DNA of 55,656 nt from JAADCS01 sp964473735 (GTDB taxonomy: Bacteria; Hydrothermota; Hydrothermia; LBFQ01). Positions 31,953-40,252 of the stretch are shown one piece after another (within the stretch, counting starts at the first letter, position 1; each line of letters starts with the position of its first letter). Made by a program: the position numbers and the translations under genes. The DNA lies in NCBI GenBank assembly GCA_964473735.1, contig CAYYQD010000007.1:1-55656 (forward strand), read 5' to 3'. A model generated the notes under the pieces. The model worked only from the letters and a program-made list of their open reading frames with translations. It had not been told where the DNA came from and searched no databases.

Positions 31953-33131
31953 GTGATAGCCCATCTCTTTCTGATCCGTAAGTACATACTCACCAGCGGG
32001 AGTAGGGTCGTCTCCGTATTCGCCCTGCTGAGCGTTCTCTCCATAGCCATGGGCGTATCCATCCTCATAATCGTCACGGGGATAATGAACGGCTTTCAAT
32101 CGGAGCTCAAGCGCAGGATACTCATACTCCAGCCTCACCTCCATATAACCCACCCCTTAGGTGTCCCCTTCAGGGATCTGGATAACGTAATGGAGGACCT
32201 CAAATCCATAGGAATAGACCCCTCCCCCGCCATCCTAACCAAGGTGATAGTGCGTCAGGGAAACACCCTGGACGGTGTGGTCCTCAGGGCCCAAGACCTC
32301 TCCCACATAAAGAGGGAGCTTAAGGGTTATATGGTAATGGGAAAGATAGGGAAAGGGGCCCTCATAGGTACGAGTCTGGCCTCACGCCTTGGCGTGGACC
32401 CCGGATCCACGGTGGAGATAGTTAGCCTCCGCCAGACACCCTTCGGCCCCCAGATGGTGCCGTATAAGGTAAAGGTGGTAGGGGTGTTTGAAACGGGCCT
32501 GATGATGCACGACGACCAGACCGTCATCGTTGATATAGAAACGGGGAGGAGGATAATGGGGCTGGGTAAAGATGAGACACCGCTGATATTCGGCTACGTG
32601 AAGGACCCGTACAAGGCCGGGAGGTACTGCAGGGAGGTCGTGAAGCACAATTACGGTTGCACCTCGTGGCAGGCCATAAACCGAACCCTATTCACCGCTC
32701 TGAAGATGGAGAGGTTGGCCATCAGTCTCTCCTTCGCCCTTATTCTGATCATATCCGCCATAAACGTGGTCGTTAGCATAACCATGCTCACCCTTGAGAA
32801 GAGGTGGGAGATCGGCCTGATGAAGGCTCTGGGCTTCACCCGTTGGGACATAACCTCCGTATTTACGGGCGTGGGTGGGATACTGGGTGTGCTGGGGGCC
32901 CTCATAGGGTCGGCCTTCGGATGGGGCATAGCTCACATAACGGACACGTACAAGCTGGTAAAGATACCTGCGGACGTGTATATGATAGACTACGTCCCCG
33001 TTAAACCGCAGGTGGGGGACTGGATAGTCATACTGCTCCTTACCCTCGTCATATCTCTGCTGGCGGCCTTTATCCCTTCAATATCGGCCGCGAGGCTCAA
33101 GCCCGTGGATGCCCTCCGTAAGGTGGTATAA
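31953..33131 (+). CDS. LolC/LolE-type lipoprotein-release or ABC3 permease
   Basis: A 392-residue ABC3-family permease: one N-terminal helix (about 22-44), a large periplasmic domain and three C-terminal helices with the FtsX signature WEIGLMKALGFTRWDITSVF near 288-307. The N-terminal RKYILTSGSRVVSVFALLSVL is typical of LolC/E, which extracts lipoproteins from the inner membrane with the ATPase LolD. No lolD is in the window. It fits the lipoproteins encoded around it. Confidence 0.85.
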   Translation: MIAHLFLIRKYILTSGSRVVSVFALLSVLSIAMGVSILIIVTGIMNGFQSELKRRILILQPHLHITHPLGVPFRDLDNVMEDLKSIGIDPSPAILTKVIVRQGNTLDGVVLRAQDLSHIKRELKGYMVMGKIGKGALIGTSLASRLGVDPGSTVEIVSLRQTPFGPQMVPYKVKVVGVFETGLMMHDDQTVIVDIETGRRIMGLGKDETPLIFGYVKDPYKAGRYCREVVKHNYGCTSWQAINRTLFTALKMERLAISLSFALILIISAINVVVSITMLTLEKRWEIGLMKALGFTRWDITSVFTGVGGILGVLGALIGSAFGWGIAHITDTYKLVKIPADVYMIDYVPVKPQVGDWIVILLLTLVISLLAAFIPSISAARLKPVDALRKVV

Positions 33132-33220
33132 AGGGTCCTATAACCCGGTTGCAATACGTTAGTCTTCTGCTTTAAGATAGGGGCATATACTATCCGGTAG
33201 TCGTTTCGGTAGCCTTCCTG

Positions 33221-34411
33221 TTGGGGATGCTCTCCTTTATGAACCCCTACGGTTGGATTACCTTACCCGTTTTACTTCTGCCTTTCGGTAAGAGGCTCTT
33301 CCACGCCCTACCGCCCGTCCTCTTCTTCCTATTGGGCTTCCTGAGAGCCTACTCCGTCCTCGGTATAGGGGAGGAGTTGCGGGAGGGGGAAGGCTGGTAC
33401 TACGTCAGCATCTACGACTGGGGAAGGGGCAGGGTCACCCACCGGTACGGCAAAAAAGGATGGGTACGGGTACGGAGCCGGGACCTAACCGTCCTCATGG
33501 GAGACAGGCCCGCCTTTCCCACGGACAGGGTGATGGTATCGGGTAGGGTGAAGGGTGATACCCTGACGGTGTATGAGGCGCGGGTACGTAGGGGGGTGAA
33601 ATGGTGGTACGATAGGGTCAGCGCTCTGCTGCTTTCCCGCACGCTATCGGAGGATCAGTACAGGTTCGCCCTCTCCGTGATAACCGGGGTGCGTGACCTT
33701 AGGTGGGAGGTTAAGAGGGCCTTCTACGAGACGGGTACGGGCCACGTTCTGGCCATCTCGGGTCTCCACGTGGGTATCGTATTTCTGGCTCTGGTGCTCC
33801 TACTCCGCCTCTTCGTCCCCGGAATCTACGCCCCCGTTATAGCGGCCGGGGCGGTGTGGGCCTACGCTTGGGTGGTGGGTTTCCTCCCTTCGGTCGTCAG
33901 GGCCTCCCTCGTACTTACCCTCTTCGCCTTAGGTTCTCTGCTCTCAAGACCGGTCAAACCCATGAACGTATTGGCCCTATCCCTACTGCTCTCCCTTCTG
34001 TTAAAGCCCCTCTGGATCTTCTCCCCTTCCCTGTGGCTCTCCTACTCCGCCGTGGCGGGTCTCTTCCTCCTGAAGGGGAAGGTCGGGAAAGTGTTCGGTG
34101 CCTCCGTATTTTCCCTCCCCTTCGCCCTGCACTACTTCGGGAAGTTCGCCATACTCTACGTACCCCTCAACCTGCTGGTGCTCCCCCTGATGACGGCCTT
34201 CATGTACTCCCAGATACTCTCCTTCGTCTTGCCCTATCCCTTCACGTACTCCGCCGCCCTCTTCTACGACCTCATGGAAGCGACGGTCAGATGGGCTCAC
34301 TCCTTGCACCTCCCACCCCTCCGGTTGTCGTTAGGATGGCCCGGCGTCCTGCTCTACCTATCCGCCCTCTCCTTCGTCCTCCTCTGCCTTCGCTCGCGCT
34401 CTAACGCTTGA
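33221..34411 (+). CDS. comEC: ComEC/Rec2-type competence membrane protein
   Basis: A polytopic membrane protein with the ComEC channel signature TGTGHVLAISGLHVGIV near 166-182 and about eight helices after it. It lacks the C-terminal metallo-beta-lactamase domain of long ComEC. It should pass single-stranded DNA across the inner membrane. The listed start is TTG (396 residues), but the frame is open to 33176 and an upstream reading (PVVVSVAFLLG) would complete a first membrane helix; a non-standard ATA at 33185, 6 bases after TAAGAT, is possible. It converges with the propeller gene. Confidence 0.82.
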   Translation: MGMLSFMNPYGWITLPVLLLPFGKRLFHALPPVLFFLLGFLRAYSVLGIGEELREGEGWYYVSIYDWGRGRVTHRYGKKGWVRVRSRDLTVLMGDRPAFPTDRVMVSGRVKGDTLTVYEARVRRGVKWWYDRVSALLLSRTLSEDQYRFALSVITGVRDLRWEVKRAFYETGTGHVLAISGLHVGIVFLALVLLLRLFVPGIYAPVIAAGAVWAYAWVVGFLPSVVRASLVLTLFALGSLLSRPVKPMNVLALSLLLSLLLKPLWIFSPSLWLSYSAVAGLFLLKGKVGKVFGASVFSLPFALHYFGKFAILYVPLNLLVLPLMTAFMYSQILSFVLPYPFTYSAALFYDLMEATVRWAHSLHLPPLRLSLGWPGVLLYLSALSFVLLCLRSRSNA

Positions 34412-35855
34412 TGTACCTCCTCCATCCCCTCTCCGTCCTTATGAGCAGCACCCCTTTAGGGGCGGAAGGGATGTCCTCGTACCGCCGTCCGTCCAGCGAA
34501 TACACCTCTAAGACCCTGCCAGCGGAGGGGCATACTCCGGCCTCACCCACGCTCAGGTCGTCGTCCTGACCTAATGGGGTACAGAAGGTTATGGTATCCG
34601 GCACCAGGTCCTGAACCGTAACCGGGGCGTTTATGACGGTCGTCTGGGAGGTGCGATCCGTCAGGGTGGGAAGGGTTGGATCCGTGGTGTAGGTAGGGGT
34701 TACGACCGCCGGGGATACGGTGGAGTACTGTCCCGAGCACACCGTACCGTCCGAGAGGAACTTCACTATGAACCAGTCGGCCACGGTTGAGAACCCCTGA
34801 AGTTTGTACGAGGTTCCAACGACTAAGAAGCCGTCGTCGGAGGCCCTATAGACGCTGTTTCCGACGTCCCCGTAGTTCTCGCTCCAGAACGTCCGGGCCC
34901 ACTGGAGGTTCCCCGAAGCGTCAAACTTCAGGATTATGGCGTCCTCAAAGCCGAAGAAGTCGTGGGAGTAGGAGAAGGTATAGCCCACGGCCACGCAACC
35001 GTCGTCGGCGGAGGCCTCCACACCGAAGGCCTGGTCGTCGTTGGAACCGCCCACCTTCCTGACCCACCTGACGGTTCCGTTGCTGTCCACCCGCACCACC
35101 ACTATATCGTAGTCGCCGTCGGCGTTGGTGTATCCGGCCACGCAGTAATCTCCGGAGGGGGTTTGGGCCACGGAGAAGAAACGGTCCTCTCCACCGAAGT
35201 CCATCCGCAGGGACCAGAGGGGATTTCCGGAGTTGTCCGTACGTACGAGGAGACCGTCGTAGGCAGAGCCGGTTCCTATCCTCCCGACGAAGACGTACCT
35301 ACCGCCCGCATCCACCCTGATCTCCCTCGCTATGGACGGGTCGGCGTACTCAAGGGACCTTGACCACACGAGATTCCCGGTGTTGTCCATCTTGAAGAAC
35401 CACACGCCGTTTCCGAAGGACACGGAGTACCCGGCCGCCAGAATGTTTCCGTCCGCATCTTGCGTAACCCAGTAGGGGTACTCGTTGAGGGAGGTACCCA
35501 CGAACCGGGCCCACTGGAAGTTTCCGGATGGGCCGAGGAGGACGAGGAGGGCGTCGTACCCTCCGCTCCCGGAGGAGGAGAGGGTCCTGCCAGCCAGAAC
35601 GTACCCTGACGATATCTCCGCAAGGCCGTAGGCCCTGTCCTCGGCGGAGGTCCCTATGCTCTTGCCGAAAGCGAAGATCCCCAGACTGTTGAACTTCACT
35701 ATACCGAAGTCTCCGTTTGCCCCGTAGCTCCCCCATATCCCGCCGGCTATGAACCCACCGTCGGAGGTGTTCATGCCAGCGTACCCCTCGTCAGTGCTGC
35801 TTCCCCCGTAGCGGAACATGAAGGAGACGGCACCTAAAATACCTAACAGATACAT
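34401..35855 (-). CDS. Secreted delta-60-type beta-propeller with C-terminal sorting domain
   Basis: A 484-residue protein with a short hydrophobic N-terminus (MYLLGILGAVSFMF). About seven repeats of roughly 50 residues follow the pattern DGG[FY].[AV]G[YGT] ... D[GY].[VI][VI][KR][FL]...G....W...[FLV]GG, for example DDGCVAVGYTFS and DYDIVVVRVDSNGTVRW. The last 45 residues (VYSLDGRRYEDI ... GVLLIRTERGWRRYIKR) match the type IX-like C-terminal sorting domain style. It is probably exported; the ligand is unknown. Confidence 0.75.
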   Translation of the reverse strand: MYLLGILGAVSFMFRYGGSSTDEGYAGMNTSDGGFIAGGIWGSYGANGDFGIVKFNSLGIFAFGKSIGTSAEDRAYGLAEISSGYVLAGRTLSSSGSGGYDALLVLLGPSGNFQWARFVGTSLNEYPYWVTQDADGNILAAGYSVSFGNGVWFFKMDNTGNLVWSRSLEYADPSIAREIRVDAGGRYVFVGRIGTGSAYDGLLVRTDNSGNPLWSLRMDFGGEDRFFSVAQTPSGDYCVAGYTNADGDYDIVVVRVDSNGTVRWVRKVGGSNDDQAFGVEASADDGCVAVGYTFSYSHDFFGFEDAIILKFDASGNLQWARTFWSENYGDVGNSVYRASDDGFLVVGTSYKLQGFSTVADWFIVKFLSDGTVCSGQYSTVSPAVVTPTYTTDPTLPTLTDRTSQTTVINAPVTVQDLVPDTITFCTPLGQDDDLSVGEAGVCPSAGRVLEVYSLDGRRYEDIPSAPKGVLLIRTERGWRRYIKR

Positions 35856-35866
35856 AACTGACCGCT

Positions 35867-35872
35867 ATTTTA
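35867..35872 (-). promoter_or_regulatory. -10 element of the propeller gene
   Basis: TAAAAT on the minus strand, 11 bases before the ATG at 35855. Confidence 0.5.
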
Positions 35873-35955
35873 AGGCAGGATGGGTACAAACTTCAACAGG
35901 GTATCCGTTGTCGCGTTTCAGACAAAACCGCACGCGGCAGCGGAAGGTACCTTCT

Positions 35956-35961
35956 TAGAAT
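35956..35961 (+). promoter_or_regulatory. -10 element of the mini secreted protein gene
   Basis: TAGAAT, 7 bases before the GTG at 35969. Confidence 0.55.
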
Positions 35962-35968
35962 ACCGGAG

Positions 35969-36349
35969 GTGCGGTGGAAGGTGGCTGTTCTCTCAACGTT
36001 CTGGTTAGCGTACCCCCTGCTCGCTCAACGCTACACGCCCTACGACCCCCACCGGCGTCAGGGGAGACACGACCACAGGAGAACGGCGATGGCACGTTGG
36101 AGATGTACCGAACCGGCTACGGTAAGCAAGGTCTGGCAGGACATGAGAGAGGATCTACCCGTTTTTACGACGGTGTCCGATGTGGTGAATACGGGGCTAC
36201 GTGTGGGATCCCCCGCTTTGGGGGTTTTCTCCGTAGATGGGAGGGTCGTTTTTTCCAGCGAGGTACAGGATAATACGCTAATACCCCTGAACAGGGGCGC
36301 ATACATTATAACCTGCGAGGGGGGGAGTGAGGCCGTAGTCATACGTTGA
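35969..36349 (+). CDS. Mini secreted protein: signal peptide, basic linker and sorting-type domain
   Basis: A 126-residue protein with a signal peptide (WKVAVLSTFWLAYPLLAQ, cut near LLAQ), a His/Arg-rich stretch (HRRQGRHDHRR), and a C-terminal 45 residues like type IX sorting domains (LGVFSVDGRVVFSS ... NRGAYIITCEGGSEAVVIR). There is almost no cargo in between. The function is unknown; an adaptor, anchor or decayed exported protein are all possible. GTG start supported by TAGAAT 7 bases upstream. Confidence 0.6.
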   Translation: MRWKVAVLSTFWLAYPLLAQRYTPYDPHRRQGRHDHRRTAMARWRCTEPATVSKVWQDMREDLPVFTTVSDVVNTGLRVGSPALGVFSVDGRVVFSSEVQDNTLIPLNRGAYIITCEGGSEAVVIR

Positions 36350-37511
36350 GAACGTGCTCCCGCAAAAACCCGGCCCACTCCTCTCCCTCCTCCTTTAAAA
36401 AGGTTTGGAACCTGCGTGCTATACGTACGTCCATGGGAACGTTAAGGTACTCGCGCACGTACCTCATATACTCCGCGACCCTCCGCTGGGGCTTCCGACT
36501 CTCCGGGAATATGATGCGGGCGTTCTCCCTGGCGAACCTGTACCCCTTTAACCTTACAAAGGCCAGAAGTACGAGGGCCCTTCGTCTCGGCAAACGCACC
36601 TCTTCAAGCCCTCTCATGAGTCTGAGCCTACCGGAAAAAGATAGGTAAGGCGACCCGCTCCTCACCTTGGAGACGTACCACCAGAAGGCCTCTATCCCGA
36701 AGTGAGGGGAGGTTTCTTCCGGAGGAAGCATCCTTCTTTTCGCCCTCCTGCTCAGGTCCAGATCCACCTTGAGTCTCCTATCCAACCTCTCCGTGTTTAT
36801 CTCCACCTCCCCTCCTAAAAAGTACTCGTAGATCTTCAATCGCTCGGACTCCTTCTTCAAACCCAAACTTTCCGTGGCCAAGCGCAGTAGATGTATCTCC
36901 GAGAGCTTACCTCTAAGTAGCAGGGCTCTCGCCTTGATAGAGATTATGGGTATCACGACACCCGAATTCACGGCCCTATCTACCACCCCATCAACCAGCC
37001 TTAGGCCTTCCTCCATCTTCCCCGAGGTCAAATATCGCAAACTCTTAGAGACGTCAAGGACCAGCCTTTCAAACTCGCTCTTCGGAGAGGGTAGGGGATA
37101 AGGCATGCCCATGATAGTGCCTATGTCGTATCGGACTTTCTCTCTCAGGAAAGGGTTTTCCTCCCTTTCGGACAGCTTCCAAGCCGATAGGGGGTCCGCG
37201 AACACGTTGAGGTAGACTATGGCCCGTTCTCCGTACCGGAGTTTGGGGAGTACCCTTACGAGGTTCTCAACGTCCAGGGTGCGCATGTAAAAGAGGGCAA
37301 GGTAGCTCGTAAAGGATTCCGGATAATCGCCCTTCAGGTCCCTCCATAGTCGGAGGTATCGGGCTGTAGCCTTCATATCACCTACGGTTAAAAGTAAGGA
37401 CAGCAACGACAGGAAGTTCCTCTCCGAGAACTCCTCCTTCAACCTCCTCTCCGCCTCCCTACGGGCCTCGTGGTACCTCAGGTCGTCCGTTAGCGCTTCT
37501 ATCCCCCCCAT
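36339..37511 (-). CDS. Uncharacterised helical, TPR-like protein
   Basis: A 390-residue basic, all-helical protein. The N-terminal 130 residues (YHEARREAERRLKEEF; FLSLLSLLLTVGDMKATARYL) resemble degenerate TPR helices, and the C-terminus is strongly basic (RRALVLLAFVRLKGYRFAREN). No family recognised. The frame opens at 37547, but the ATG at 37511 is preferred because TAGAAT lies 7 bases upstream. It converges with the mini secreted protein gene. Confidence 0.6.
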   Translation of the reverse strand: MGGIEALTDDLRYHEARREAERRLKEEFSERNFLSLLSLLLTVGDMKATARYLRLWRDLKGDYPESFTSYLALFYMRTLDVENLVRVLPKLRYGERAIVYLNVFADPLSAWKLSEREENPFLREKVRYDIGTIMGMPYPLPSPKSEFERLVLDVSKSLRYLTSGKMEEGLRLVDGVVDRAVNSGVVIPIISIKARALLLRGKLSEIHLLRLATESLGLKKESERLKIYEYFLGGEVEINTERLDRRLKVDLDLSRRAKRRMLPPEETSPHFGIEAFWWYVSKVRSGSPYLSFSGRLRLMRGLEEVRLPRRRALVLLAFVRLKGYRFARENARIIFPESRKPQRRVAEYMRYVREYLNVPMDVRIARRFQTFLKEEGEEWAGFLREHVLNV

Positions 37512-37518
37512 TAGTAGC

Positions 37519-37524
37519 ATTCTA
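37519..37524 (-). promoter_or_regulatory. -10 element of the helical protein gene
   Basis: TAGAAT on the minus strand, 7 bases before the ATG at 37511; it decides the start. Confidence 0.55.
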
Positions 37525-37590
37525 AAGCCGGACGTTTTAAACACCACGGATTAAAGACCCGCGTCTGCCCTCCCATCATCCCTTCCCCGG

Positions 37591-37596
37591 TATAAT
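37591..37596 (+). promoter_or_regulatory. -10 element of purC
   Basis: TATAAT, 5 bases before the ATG at 37602. Confidence 0.6.
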
Positions 37597-37601
37597 AACG
37601 T

Positions 37602-38300
37602 ATGCACCTGCTGTACGAGGGGAAGTCCAAACGCATATACGAAGCCGATGGTGGTCTGGTCTTCGTTGAGTTCAAGGATGACGTGACCGCTTTCAACGGT
37701 CAGAAGAAGGCCTCCCCCCCGGGAAAGGGAGATATAACGGCCCGTATATCCAACCTCCTGTTTGAGTACCTGAAGGGTAAGGGGATACCGACCCACTACG
37801 TGAAAGCCGGTGAGAAGGGTTTCTACGCCAGAAGGGTGAGGATACTCCCGGTAGAGGTGGTGGTCAGGAACGTGGCTACGGGGAGCATAGTGAAGCGTCT
37901 CGGCCTTGAGATGGGAAAGCCCTTAGATCCACCTCTCGTGGAGTACTTCTATAAGAACGACGACCTTGGCGACCCCATGGTGTGCGAGGGCCACGTCCTG
38001 TACTTCGGCTGGGCCACTGAGGAGGAGCTGAAGCGGATGAAGGACCTCTCCCTGAAGGCCACAGACCTCCTGACGGACCTATTCTCAAAGGCCGGCCTTC
38101 GCCTCATAGACATAAAGTACGAGTTCGGGTACGACGATGAGGGAAACCTCCTTCTGGCCGACGAGATAAGCCCCGACACCTCCCGGATATGGGACCCGGA
38201 GGGTAGGTCCTACGACAAGGACGTCTTCCGGAAGGACCTTGGGGACGTGGTGGAGGCCTACGAGGAGGTGTATAGGAGGCTGAAAGGGGTACTCGGCTAA
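37602..38300 (+). CDS. purC: Phosphoribosylaminoimidazole-succinocarboxamide synthase
   Basis: SAICAR synthetase of purine synthesis, joining aspartate to CAIR with ATP; 232 residues, the standard short form. YEGKSKRIY at 5-13 binds ATP, VEVVVRNVATGSIVKRLG is near 87, and DIKYEFGYDDEGNLLLADEISPD and SRIWD are typical. It is an isolated purine gene in this window, with its own promoter. Confidence 0.96.
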   Translation: MHLLYEGKSKRIYEADGGLVFVEFKDDVTAFNGQKKASPPGKGDITARISNLLFEYLKGKGIPTHYVKAGEKGFYARRVRILPVEVVVRNVATGSIVKRLGLEMGKPLDPPLVEYFYKNDDLGDPMVCEGHVLYFGWATEEELKRMKDLSLKATDLLTDLFSKAGLRLIDIKYEFGYDDEGNLLLADEISPDTSRIWDPEGRSYDKDVFRKDLGDVVEAYEEVYRRLKGVLG

Positions 38301-38314
38301 CCCCCTTCCGTCCA

Positions 38315-38320
38315 TAACAT
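38315..38320 (+). promoter_or_regulatory. -10 element of the enoyl-CoA hydratase gene
   Basis: TAACAT, 8 bases before the ATG at 38329. Confidence 0.45.
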
Positions 38321-38328
38321 TCACCCCT

Positions 38329-39105
38329 ATGGAAACCATCAGGTACTCCGTAAAGGATGGTGTCGGCAGGCTAGTCCTCAACAGACCCCACAGGGGGAAC
38401 GCCTTCAACCGGCAGATGCTCAACGAGCTCGGCGCACTTCTGCGGGAGATCTCACAGGATGATGACCTCCGGGTCCTCGTTATCACCGGGGAAGGAAAAC
38501 ACTTCTGCGCCGGTGGGGACCTGAACTGGATGAGGGATATGGGAAAGGCCCCGTACGAGGAGAACTACTCGGACGCCTTAACCCTGTACGACACCTACCG
38601 CGCTCTGGAGGACGTCCCCGTCCCCGTGCTCTCTCTGGTGAAAGGGGCGGTCAGGGGTGGGGGCATGGGGATAGTGGCCATAAGCGACATCGTGGTGGCG
38701 GCGGAAGGTTCCACCTTCTCCTTCTCCGAGGTAAAGATAGGCGTAGTACCCTCCGTGGTCTCCTCCTTCGCCCTAAGGAGGATCGGGTTCTCCGCCGCCC
38801 GAAGGCTCTTTCTAACGGGGGAGGTCTTCGGACCGGAGATGGCCAGGGAGATAGGGCTGGTGGATGAGGTGGTGCCTGCGGAAGATTTAGAGGAGGTCGG
38901 AGAAAAGTTCGTAAGGGAGATACTGAAAAACGCCCCCAGGGCTGTGAGGAGGACGAAGGAACTGCTTAGACTCTACCGCCCCTTCTACGGAGAGCCGTTC
39001 CGACACATAACGGCCCACCTCCTTGCCATGACCCGAGCCGGAGAGGAGGCCCAGGAGGGGATAGAGGCCTTCCTGAGTAAGCGGGATCCCTACTGGAGGA
39101 GGTGA
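38329..39105 (+). CDS. Enoyl-CoA hydratase/isomerase family protein
   Basis: A 258-residue crotonase. It has LVLNRPHRGNAFNRQML at about 15-31, the oxyanion-hole stretch HFCAGGDLNWM near 59, GAVRGGGMGIVAISDIVVA near 106 and the catalytic-type FSEVKIGVVPSVVS near 133. The closest resemblance is to methylglutaconyl-CoA hydratase-like members, but the substrate cannot be fixed. It lies 28 bases after purC and meets the adaptor gene tail to tail. Confidence 0.88.
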   Translation: METIRYSVKDGVGRLVLNRPHRGNAFNRQMLNELGALLREISQDDDLRVLVITGEGKHFCAGGDLNWMRDMGKAPYEENYSDALTLYDTYRALEDVPVPVLSLVKGAVRGGGMGIVAISDIVVAAEGSTFSFSEVKIGVVPSVVSSFALRRIGFSAARRLFLTGEVFGPEMAREIGLVDEVVPAEDLEEVGEKFVREILKNAPRAVRRTKELLRLYRPFYGEPFRHITAHLLAMTRAGEEAQEGIEAFLSKRDPYWRR

Positions 39106-39915
39106 TCAGAACACCACCCTATCCCCGTCCTTGAGGGACTCCATACCTAAAACGACCACCGTATCTCCCCGCTGGAGATCCCCGGAGATCCCCACGTGTC
39201 CCTTGCTGTCATCAAACAGCACCTTTACGGGTACGGACTTGGCTCTACCCCCCTTAACTACGAAGACCCTGCCTCCGTATACGGCGGAGGACGGCACCAC
39301 GGTCATGGGGGCAGACTCCTCGTATATCACCCGACATATACCCATCTCCCCGTCCCTAACACCGGGGACCTTAGCCTTAGCCGGGTAGCCTCCGACCTCC
39401 CTGACCGGAACCCGGGAGAGCACCTCCAGCCTTCCCCTCTTCCCATCAAAGAGAACGGGCGCCCCGACCCTGACCTCCCCTATCCGGCCATTCGGTATCA
39501 CCATCTCTACCTCCACCCCCTTCCCACCCGATATTAGGGCCACGGGTGTGCCGGTGGCCACAGGACTACCTACAGAGGCGGTTATCAGGGCCACGCGCCC
39601 GCCTGCCGGGGACAGGATCGGAGCCTCCCCGAAGGATGGGCCCCTATACACGTACAGTAGGGTATCCCCACGGCGCACCCTATCCCCCTCCCGCTTTACC
39701 ACGCGACTAACCACTCCGGGGACGTCGGATACCACCGTAAAGTCCCCCCTCCCTCTGGACCTACACCAGACCGGTATATCCCTTTCCAGTTTCTCCAACC
39801 TGACCGTGTCTATACGGACGAACACCCTGTACCCTCTGGGCGGCTCTACCCCCTCCCCCTTACAGGACAGGAGGGTAAGGAGTATCACTCCTGCGACTCG
39901 TACTTTGAGGGACAT
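39106..39915 (-). CDS. Efflux periplasmic adaptor-like lipoprotein (HlyD/MFP family)
   Basis: A 269-residue protein with a lipoprotein signal (LLSC, Cys18). It has a split biotinyl/lipoyl-like hybrid motif (VVSDVPGVVSRVVKREGDRVRRGDTLLYVY; then LSPAGGRVALITASVGSPV) and beta-barrel segments, but no long alpha-hairpin, so it is a minimal adaptor. No pump or outer-membrane channel is adjacent. It overlaps the end of ccmE by 31 bases on the same strand, so a link to heme or thiol export is possible but unproven. Confidence 0.72.
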   Translation of the reverse strand: MSLKVRVAGVILLTLLSCKGEGVEPPRGYRVFVRIDTVRLEKLERDIPVWCRSRGRGDFTVVSDVPGVVSRVVKREGDRVRRGDTLLYVYRGPSFGEAPILSPAGGRVALITASVGSPVATGTPVALISGGKGVEVEMVIPNGRIGEVRVGAPVLFDGKRGRLEVLSRVPVREVGGYPAKAKVPGVRDGEMGICRVIYEESAPMTVVPSSAVYGGRVFVVKGGRAKSVPVKVLFDDSKGHVGISGDLQRGDTVVVLGMESLKDGDRVVF

Positions 39916-40247
39916 TTCGTAAGGAGGGTGGTCGCCCTAACCTCTCCCCCCTCGTACCTACCCTCAACGACCACAGGAGTTCCCACGGAGAAGGCGTCGG
40001 GGACAGCCCCGGTGTAGGATACCTTTACCCTTTTTCCGTTCTCCTCTATGGTGAAGGAGAGGGAGCGCCCCCTCCTATTGGCCTCAACCACCGTTCCGGA
40101 TACCTTCACCTTCCTGCCTTCGTACTTGCGCACCTGCTCCACCAGCTCGTCCGCCGTCAGGTAATAGACGTAGTTCCGGGAGGCTGCGAACAGCACGTAC
40201 CCCACCACCAACAGGAGAGAGACGAAGAAGAACACCACCTTCCGCAT
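39885..40247 (-). CDS. ccmE: Cytochrome c-type biogenesis heme chaperone CcmE, Cys-type
   Basis: A 120-residue protein: one N-terminal membrane anchor (residues 4-22) and an OB-fold (VKVSGTVVEANRRGRSLSFTIEENG). The C-terminal heme motif reads CPSKY at 112-116, that is CXXXY, where most CcmE proteins have HXXXY. The Cys variant is known from some bacteria and archaea. It passes heme to apocytochromes outside the cytoplasmic membrane. The -10 overlaps the last codons of mfd. No other ccm gene is in the window. Confidence 0.9.
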   Translation of the reverse strand: MRKVVFFFVSLLLVVGYVLFAASRNYVYYLTADELVEQVRKYEGRKVKVSGTVVEANRRGRSLSFTIEENGKRVKVSYTGAVPDAFSVGTPVVVEGRYEGGEVRATTLLTKCPSKYESQE

Positions 40248-40252
40248 TTCGT

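Noticed and set aside
35974..36273. Alternative 99-codon ORF overlapping the mini secreted protein
   Set aside because: It lacks a signal peptide and the sorting-type tail, and its start has no properly spaced -10.
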